A stretch of DNA of 64,000 bases from Floccularia luteovirens (taxonomy: Eukaryota; Basidiomycota; Agaricomycetes; Agaricales; Squamanitaceae). The translations under genes were made by a program, and so were the position numbers. Of the stretch, positions 56,711 through 64,000 are shown piece after piece. Numbering within the stretch: position 1 is the stretch's first letter; each line of letters opens with the position of its first letter. The stretch spans positions 175,684-239,683 of the forward strand of contig VSJF01000016.1 in the NCBI GenBank assembly GCA_009739215.1. Direction: 5' to 3'. The notes beneath the pieces are model-generated. The model was not told where the DNA came from and did not search any database. It saw only the letters and a program-made list of their open reading frames with translations.

Positions 56711-59473
56711 TCACCAGTTCATACTACTCTCCTGTAAAATCGGCGCCGAAATCGAAGCCGGTCCAATATTCCTCCTCAAACTCATCTGCGAAGCTGTGGG
56801 CTGCATCAACGCTGCATCCTCCTGTCTCTGACCATACCCGCGCAGCGAGTCTTCGGCGTAATAAAAGCTTCTTCTCCTCACCCCTCCAACACTATCCTGA
56901 TCAAAGTCCCTTCCCTCTGGTCTTACACCGACAACATCATCAGGGGTGTCCGAGATTCGCCTATGTGCGAGCTCTCTACGACGCTTCATAGAGCGGTATA
57001 CGAGGAAGACGAGCACAAGGAGCGCAACGGCGCCAAGCGCACTGACGACACCAATGATCGCGTCCTGTCTTGTCTTTGCGTCATCTGACTTTCCACCAGT
57101 AGGGCCAGGGGACCCGGGGTCGCCAGAACCAGGCGTCGGTGAGTCGGGGGACGAAATAGTGACAATAGAGAAACCTGAGTTGACCCGTGCTGCGAGGGCT
57201 TGAGCGACAGGATCATTGACACCGGTATAAAACAACGACGTTTTCGACTTGATGGCTGCTGCGAGCGTACTGACCATAGAAGATTGAATGTAGCCAAGAT
57301 ACATTGTGCCCAGTTCATCACGATCGCTTGGATTTCTGTATGATGTAGGTACAAAGACCTGAAGTGCGAATGTCTGCACCTGGTTAGCTACAGTATAAAA
57401 TCTATTGAGCAATGATCCATAAAATATATAGGCATAACTCACACTCAAAGACAGACTGTATAAGCACTGGCATGTAAGCAAAGATCTGACTCGATGAAAT
57501 TGAATTGTTGACAACAAATGCCCAGTTGAGTTCTTGAGTAAACAAAATGCTGATTAGGGATTGACCGCTATGATCTGCGTTGGCTGGAATGCCATCATTG
57601 GGGTAGATCCTGCTAGGGAGATCGGTTGGTATCGCAACCACAGGAAGAGCCGTCCCCGTTACTTCACTACTTGAGAGAGCTGTGGTTGGAACCATATCCG
57701 GATCAGTCAAAGTTGCCGACGCAGTTGGAGTGGGAAGAATATTGACGGCAAGAGAGGATGCAGTCAACACAAACGACAACGCAGAATTAACCGAGATTGA
57801 GGTTATACTCGGCGAAGTGGTCACGCTGGCAACAGGAGACTGACCCTGAGAAATAACGCTGATATTTCCTGACGGTAAAAGAATGCTGGGAACAGACGAA
57901 GAAGCACCAGACGCGAAGGATGACAACACACTACTGGGTACACCAGATACAGCGGATGAGAAAGCCCCTGAAGAGTCCGTCGCAACAGATGATTGCACCG
58001 AGGTTGGGGCATTACCGAGAACAGATGATGAGCCGACTGAAGTAATAGAAGATACAGGACTGTCGGTCGGTGAAACTGAGGAAGCACCTGTTTGACTAGG
58101 AGTAGCGCTGTTTGGAGAATTGTCAGAGGATGTTGGACTGAGTATCGACGACAAGATGCTACTGAGAATGCCTCCATTGGATGAACTAGGGCTGTCTGTT
58201 GGAGAAGCCGGAGCATCAGAGGATGTGATCGGCAAGGAACTTCCCCCACCACTTGATGAAGCTGGAGGGTCAAAAGTGGAAGAATCAGTAGAGGTTGGCG
58301 AGAGGATCGGTGACAGAATTGGAGGGAGTATAGAGCCCAGGAGGCCTGTACTACTTGATGAAGGTGAGGTAGATGAATCAGTTGGAGTTGGCGAAGGAGC
58401 CGGTGTGATGGTTGGGGAGCTCAGGGGGCCACTGTCAGATGAGGATGGACTGGGGCTGTTTGTTGGAAAATCGTGCGTATCAGACGACACTGAGGGAACA
58501 TTTTCCTGGCTACTGGAAGACGTGTGTGGCAATATTGCAGATGTAAGAGTATCAAGAATGCCTCCGTTCGAACCTGATGAAGGAGCGACATCTGAAGTAG
58601 TTCCACTGCTCGAGTCAGCGGGCTTTGGGGTTGACTTTGGGGGGTCAGAAACTGTGACAGACGTAGGAGCAAGAGCACTTGTGAGACCAGAACCGATGTC
58701 TCCAACATCACTAGGCAAGCTGCTGACAACACTTGGAAGTGACGAGACCACACTCCCAATGAGGTCTCCAGTACTTGAGGAAACAGTACTGGAAGATGTA
58801 AGAGTATCTCCGTTTGCACCCGAAGGAGCGACATCTGAAGGAGATCCACTGCTCGAGTCAGAGGGCTTTGGGGTTGACTTTGGGGGGTCAGAAACTGTGA
58901 CAGACGTAGGAGCAAGAGCACTTGTGAGACCAGAACCGACGTCTCCAACATCACTAGTCAAGCCGTTGACAACACTTGGAAGCAAGCCCACAGGAGACGT
59001 GGTGCTGGGCTCTGGCGCAGAAGTGGTGGGTGGTTTAGTTTCAGGCTTTTGAGTGGGGGTAATCGAGTCAGGGACGTCGGTGGCAGAGGCAGCGACTGTA
59101 GTAGGAGGACTTGGTTCTGTTTCGGGTACCGTGACAGAAGTGTGTGTTGGGGTAGCAGGAGTGGAACTACTCGGAGGAGGTGAAGGGTGGTCACTGCCGG
59201 CTGTGTACGAGGCGTGGTGAGTAACGAGATGTGAGAAGAAAAAGAGAACAGACCAATAGTATCACCCAGTGAGTGAAATACACCATCTCCAGTATTTCCG
59301 ACGCCGCCAACGGTATCACCAAGCTTGTCTACAAGGCCACCTAAATTCTGTCTTTGCTCAAGAGAGTCCATGGGCAAGAGAGAGCGACGTGCATGAGAAT
59401 TGACGTTAGAAGAGTGGGAAGCATAGGTTAAAGCCAAGTAGGAGGCCAAGTTGAGATAAATATGAAAACGCAT
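56711..59473 (-). CDS. Msb2-like signalling mucin, single-pass membrane protein
   Basis: Model: exons 59473-59254, 59200-57443 and 57387-56711, introns of 53 and 55 bp (GT-AG), 884 residues; the phases join correctly. Residues 1-19 look like a signal peptide (MRFHIYLNLASYLALTYA), followed by a dibasic HARR site. A large Ser/Thr/Pro-rich region with a duplicated block (SGLTSALAPTSVTVSDPPKS occurs twice) is followed by a globular region (LISILFTQELNWAFVV to QALAARVNSGFSIV) near the membrane. A transmembrane helix lies near 769-790 (AIIGVVSALGAVALLVLVFL), then a basic stop-transfer KRRR and a ~90-residue tail ending ISAPILQESSMNW. This architecture fits fungal osmosensor/filamentation mucins; the tail resembles basidiomycete members. 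Function is inferred. It is transcribed in the same direction as the ribosomal protein gene upstream, 326 bp away. Confidence 0.8.
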
Positions 59474-59799
59474 TATGAACAGAAAGCTTGAGGGGCTGGA
59501 TAAGCTAGGATGAAGGAGCGTGGATGCGCCTCAGATATGAGAAACACAGTGAGAGGACAGCTTTGAAGGTAGAAAAAAAAACAAAAACCGGATGAGAGAA
59601 TCTCAATTGGGTGGAAACTGCACTTCGAATTTGTCACATCATCACATCATCACATCAATCTCATTCCACATGCAACTTTTTCACAGCGTTGTTTTTAGTT
59701 CATCATGTTTCATCAATTAACATGTCAGCAGCTATCTATCTTTACTACTTATATAAACCCAATCTATGTACCCATCAGCTTATATATTATTTATCATAA
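59474..59799. other. Promoter region of the mucin-like gene / 3' flank of uL23 gene
   Basis: A short ATCACATC tandem (59638-59658) and AT-rich sequence; no ORF of note. Confidence 0.5.
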
Positions 59800-60430
59800 T
59801 TATTCTCCGCCTACCTTGTTCGCAACATCCAATGCATCGTGGTCAGATGTCAGTCGTACATATGCCTTCTTCTTCCCGTCAGGTCTATGTAAATCCATAA
59901 ATATATACATCTCTCCTCCATCTACTCCTCTCACTCACCGAATCAGTGTATTGACTTTTGCTGCTTGCACATCGTACAGCTTTTTAACCGCATCTTTGAT
60001 TTGCCTTTTGTTCGCCTTGATATCCACAATAAACACAAGTGTGTTGTGCTCTTCAATCTTTTTCATGGCAGATTCAGTGTTCAGTGGCCTATATAAAACC
60101 ATCAGAGATAGTCCATCCATTACCCGTTGTTTTTACTCACGAGACAATCGTCCTAAACTGGTCCATCCGTGGTGCATGAGGAATAGACTTGCGAGGATAC
60201 TTCGGATCCCGGGAAAGTCTCAGTGTCTTCGGACGGCGGAAACTAACAGAGAACCGAGGCTTGCGTGATGAATGAGAATGTGCCCCTTGCAAAGCTGCCT
60301 TTTTCGCTGCCTTTGCCTTGTTATCCTTCGCTGTAGAGCCTGAAATATATTATTTTAATATAAACAATGAAAACACAGGCAACGCACTTTTGGCAGCTGC
60401 CTTGCCCTTGGTAGATTTTGTCGTGGCCAT
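59800..60430 (-). CDS. 60S ribosomal protein uL23 (L23a/L25)
   Basis: Four exons: 60430-60388, 60339-60141, 60088-59939 and 59884-59800; introns of 48, 52 and 54 bp with GT-AG ends; 158 residues. Starts [14 protein letters not shown] (basic tail), then [80 protein letters not shown] and [20 protein letters not shown], ending [12 protein letters not shown]. This is the eukaryotic uL23 with its usual KPR/PLx[10 protein letters not shown] motifs. It binds 25S rRNA near the peptide exit tunnel. The length is in the family range. The final residues (VGGE instead of the usual IGYI or similar) are slightly unusual and might hide a last intron. A short ORF starts 60 bp upstream on the opposite strand. 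Confidence 0.93.
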
Positions 60431-60489
60431 TACTTTTTCAGAACCTATTAAACATATCAGCACCATCGTCGCAAAAATCGACATCCAAA

Positions 60490-60678
60490 ATGTCTGATCG
60501 CCATCCACCCAACAACAGTCTCAGAGAACCCTCTCTCCAGCAAGACAACCAAACAACACATATCCTGGACCCATTGCAAAAACTAATACAGCATGAGCTT
60601 ACCTTGAGGAGTGCCGACAGTGTCGAGTATGATGATGGAGGTCCCTGTCTGGGTGTACAGCTCAAAGTTTGCTGACAC
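60490..60678 (+). CDS. Possible small protein, divergent from uL23
   Basis: 62-residue frame, MSDRHPPNNSLREPSLQQDN to VQLKVC, with ATG in the context CAAAATG. GC content and CpG use resemble the neighbouring genes. It would share a 60-bp bidirectional promoter with the uL23 gene, and CTTACCTTGAGG near 60598 could hide a splice site on the other strand. I do not recognise the product; it may be a chance ORF. Confidence 0.3.
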
Positions 60679-60999
60679 ATATTACCAATTATGGAACCAT
60701 AACCCGGCCGGCAACGTCGGTGCTATTTATTCGGATCATTTTATCGCACACACAACAGCACACAAGCCATCCTCATGACCCCAACATATCAGCTTCTTTT
60801 CACCACTCAAGTATATGTCAGCGAACCCAACATCCGATTTCCATGGGTAATCAGCCGTCATTTAACCATCTCTGACCTGCTTTATACTTCTCCATCAATC
60901 TTCTGATAAACCAAAAGGATACAACAATATCTACATATCTTAGCTTCCGCTTTGTTGCCACACAAAAAGAAATAAAATAAAGTACTCACCGGTTAAATA
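60679..60999. other. Intergenic, nothing firm
   Basis: No RNA or gene recognised. It contains GGCCGGCAACG and ordinary AT-rich spacer. Confidence 0.4.
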
Positions 61000-61216
61000 T
61001 CATGATACCATCCTCAAAATAAAAATCAATATCTGCAACTGATTGTGGCACTCCAGGCACTCGAGCGGGCGCATCGTTAACCTGGTCCACTGCATCTAAA
61101 AATACCACCAACGCCGCCGCCTCGTATGAAATTCCAAGTAATAAACCTTGTTGCCTTCCGTCCGACTTTGACGCAAGGATCAGCGCGCATGTTTCTTCAC
61201 TCCAAGTAGCTTTATT
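61000..61216 (-). CDS. Possible unidentified coding exon
   Basis: On the minus strand a ~70-residue open stretch (ATWSEETCALILASKSDGRQ, then LLLGISYEAAALVVFLDAVD, then VADIDFYFEDGIMIFN) ends exactly at a GTGAGT donor (61000 to 60995). It has coding-like composition, but I could not find a start or a convincing next exon. The phrase FYFEDG is reminiscent of fungal BTB-type proteins, which is only a hint. It lies head-to-head with the DUF6533 gene. Confidence 0.28.
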
Positions 61217-61545
61217 CCATCTCTAACTGGAAGACAGTAGGACGCCTGTAACATGACATTCAATCAGCTGCAGCTGTGGAGTCCCAAATTCCCGGCGCAA
61301 TTCTCCATACTCCACCCCACTATACCCTTTCGAAACAAACTTTTTGTTGCACCACTCTCGCCTTGCCTCGGAGATCTAAAATCCCAAAGACTATAAAGTT
61401 AAAATACCCCACCAAACATCTGAACCGTAAGTATACTACTTTCCTTCTCTCTTTTCATTCCCCACCTTATATTACTTAGCTATTCACGCAGGAGTTCACT
61501 CAGGACCAGGACCAGGACCATTCATGACATAATCTGTTCATTACG

Positions 61546-63542
61546 ATGCCTCAACAAGTCCCTGACTCACTTCCAGATGTCCTCGACACGTAAGTCCTCT
61601 CTCTATAAGAAAAGAATATCTATGAACTCATATCCCCCTACATAAAGTATCAGGACAAACGTACGTCCATCTCCAAATCTCTAACCTATTACTATCTGAA
61701 CAAATGTGCCAGTATGTTGGTTTCGCTAGCTTTACTGTCCTCATCTGGGACCACATCGACACATTCGCAGACGAGGCAAGTTGTAGCACGTGCACTACTT
61801 CCCATCATTACCTGTAATCCTCAATAAATATATAGGTGGAGTATATCTGGAAGGGCAAGAAGGGCTTCTGTCCGTCCCATCTCGTCTCCATTCAACTATT
61901 ATACTAACTATATAGACCTCCAGTTGTATACCTATTCTTTATAGTCCGTATCCATTCTCTTCCTCCGTGTCCTCACTTTTATAAACCTGCGCAACCAGAA
62001 CCGCTATTTCACCCCCCTCGGTTTTATCCTCAATCTATACGGTTAGTTTCCATGAACTTATCCATGGCAACCGAGCTTGCCTTGTCCCCCTGCACAGCGA
62101 CAAACAGCTCCTTACTGATTAATTTAAAAATAGCTTACCTCTCTCCGCGCTGGACGGTCGAGCGATGCGCCAGATTCGTCCGCTACGAAGGCTGCACAGT
62201 CGCCTTGGCAGTCGAGGTCGTCGGCCTCATGATGCTCATGCGCATCAACGCTTTGTACCCCGAACGGAGATGGATCACCCGTGGGCTCGTCTTTTTGTTG
62301 GTCGTGGAAACAGGCGTGAATGCTTGGTTGATTAGTAAAGGCGAACGTGAGTAGAACTGCATATCCATTCCGGACTTCGATTATTGCCTGCTGACAAAAA
62401 TCAGCCGTAATTCATGACCCTCTCTCAGGTGTTCACGGTCAGTCTCTTCCATAACAAACACAATATTCTTCACTTAATCATGCACACCCATGTTAATTTC
62501 ATCACATACAGCTTGCAGTATGGTATTTGATCCATCGGTGTGAGTCCCCTCACCTCTTTGTCACATTTCCTTAATCATATGACATAATTGACTGCCAACC
62601 CAGGAGTGGCGCCGCATCCGCATCAGCCTGGATGCCCCTCCTTTACGACACAATCTGCTTCGCTTTAACAATGTACCGGACCATTCCGCCTATATGGAGA
62701 GAAGAAGCTAGTTACATCCTCAGAAGGCTCTTAGAAGATGGTCTCATATATTACAGGTACATTTATACCCCAAACTCTTGACAGTAACCAATCAAGTCTC
62801 ATATATTTATCAAAGCGTCATATTTTCCGTTACCTTAGTGCTGACTATTATGATTATTGGAGCACCTCCTGGCACAAAAAATATCGTTGCGCAGTTGAGA
62901 AACTTTCTCTTTTATCTTTTTTACCAATTTATAAATAAATACTCACATGATTTCCCCTTCCAACCTTTCTTTTTCTCCTTGATGCAGGTTGGAACAACTG
63001 TAAGTCCGCAAACCCTTTCTTATACGTACAAAATCTATATTATTGATCGCTATTTATATTTTGTTCCATTACATACATCTGGAAATCTTATATCTTTCAT
63101 CAGAATAACGGTTCGTCACCATCTGCTCCAGTTAAAAAACATGATCGTTAACCTTTGTTTTTTTCAAAAACAAAAATAGGTTGCAATGATGTCCAGAATA
63201 ACCCTTAACCTCCGTAAAGCTGGTCGTCATGAAGGGAAATCCAAACATTCCGATGCTCCACTGTTGCTACTATTCGGTCACAAAGGGAGGAATCGTCAAC
63301 TAGTCGATGGACTCTGGGAATCATCGCTAGCAACAACAACGAACGGCATATCCCAACTGACGAGCAATGGTTGTAATAATACGTTAAGGACCGACTTGCA
63401 ATTCGTAGATCCAGATGCACATGCTGAACACGAGCTGACTGGGGTAACAGAGGAAGAAGGCGAAATCATTCCTATGGAAGAGCTGCCCGAACCAACACAT
63501 ACACACCTAGAACGACCTCCTAAAGCCCTCGATCACATATGA
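61546..63542 (+). CDS. DUF6533 multi-pass membrane protein
   Basis: Thirteen-exon model: 61546-61589, 61654-61660, 61713-61775, 61836-61883, 61945-62041, 62134-62346, 62405-62437, 62512-62539, 62604-62756, 62816-62893, 62988-62999, 63104-63110, 63180-63542. It has 381 codons plus stop, all junctions in phase. The start MPQQVPDSLPDVLDT leads into the DUF6533 signature (TTNYVGFASFTVLIWDHIDT, then FADEVEYIWKGKKG). Hydrophobic segments follow (SVSILFLRVLTFINL; TVALAVEVVGLMMLMRINAL; GLVFLLVVETGVNAWLI; ASASAWMPLLYDTICFALTM; SVIFSVTLVLTIMIIGAPPG), fitting about seven helices. The conserved end AMMSRITLNLRKAGRH precedes an acidic, probably cytoplasmic tail. Intron 3 uses a GC donor (61776). The function of the family is unknown. 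Exon 4's end (61883) is the least certain junction. Confidence 0.82.
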
Positions 63543-64000
63543 TGTGATATACACATCCTTACAAACACAACCTCACAACTTGCGGAACAAAGGACCATAT
63601 GCACTAAGGATTTTTTGATCGTATTTGGAAACACCACGCGGTCCAGCATATAGAATCAGCGGAGTATTCATCAGACATCTGCCCAAACCATTGTATCAGG
63701 TTCCATTCTATACGTTTAAAACCTGTTTCGGGCAATCGTAACTCACAGCCCGTCAATCCCCCCTGGTCATAAGCTATCCAATCGCCATACCGGGGAGACA
63801 AAGATATACCAAACGACATGGAATAAATACCCTACTCTGTTTCTACCTCCTCCCATACTCACATCCTTCGAAACAAAAAAAAACAGGATTCCAAATAACC
63901 GTTAATCAGAAGAATACATACCACCAGCAATTATTTATTCCAAGGATAGCATATCTTTACGTACTGTGTAAAACACCATAATTTCTGTTGTTACAGTATC
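63543..64000. other. 3' flank, nothing recognised
   Basis: No convincing gene in the last ~460 bp. The short minus-strand frame at 63604-63819 lacks recognisable features. Confidence 0.5.

Noticed and set aside
58120..59052. 310-codon plus-strand frame
   Set aside because: Antisense of the mucin-like exon; its repetitive acidic composition is explained by the Ser/Thr codons on the other strand.
61276..61479. 67-codon plus-strand frame upstream of the DUF6533 gene
   Set aside because: No domain, lies in the promoter/5' untranslated region, and contains a GTAAGT that makes it more likely part of a leader with an intron.

Overview
The window looks like a transposon-dense stretch of a filamentous basidiomycete genome, most likely an Agaricomycete, with ordinary host genes only in the last ~7.5 kb. 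Evidence for the host: short (50-80 bp) GT-AG introns, a DUF6533 membrane protein (a family known mainly from basidiomycetes), a signalling-mucin-like protein with a basidiomycete-type tail, and a fungal ribosomal protein uL23 gene. The change at about 55.8 kb is abrupt: A+T-rich, almost CpG-free repeats on the left, CpG-containing intron-rich genes on the right.

Positions 1-55.8 kb are a nest of mobile elements. Ty1/copia elements dominate. Family A has LTRs running TGTTACAATAG..CTCTAACA in the coding direction and includes one apparently intact young copy (1853-7748, 5-bp duplication CTTAC, LTRs differing at one base) and one full-length ORF with a damaged 5' end (9696-14879). Family C (LTRs 266-275 bp) has two complete but broken copies (18792-24161 and 45019-50797). 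Family B (417-bp LTRs) is a more distant copia with one truncated copy and two solo LTRs. Ty3/gypsy chromodomain elements are older and full of stops; their remains and solo LTRs (families D, E, G) fill 27-32 kb and 40-55.8 kb. All copia families share a primer binding site matching the anticodon stem-loop of initiator tRNA-Met, i.e. half-tRNA priming.

Interleaved with these is a family of ~1.2-1.7 kb non-coding elements with the terminal inverted repeat CATCAGCAAA and 2-bp target duplications (copies at 1-765, 18734-25568, 30035-31778, 36830-37988, 44727-52450, plus a 99-bp palindromic MITE at 53493-53591). They carry no transposase, share internal modules and are repeatedly hit by the retrotransposons. 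I could not assign them to a named superfamily, and they are my best candidate for something undescribed. The nesting gives relative ages: decayed gypsy and copia copies are oldest, TIR elements inserted into them, then family C and A copia elements inserted into the TIR elements. One decayed copia copy (36-39.7 kb) shows a strong CpA-to-TpA transition bias resembling RIP.

Possible host-gene debris lies between elements: an Spt5-like NGN/KOW fragment (16.1-16.9 kb), a ribonuclease H1 N-terminal-domain exon pair (26.7-27.1 kb) and an unidentified acidic coding fragment (15.3-15.8 kb). The right end holds three well-supported genes: an Msb2-like mucin (minus), ribosomal protein uL23 (minus) and the DUF6533 protein (plus), whose 13-exon model needs micro-exons of 7, 12 and 7 nt.
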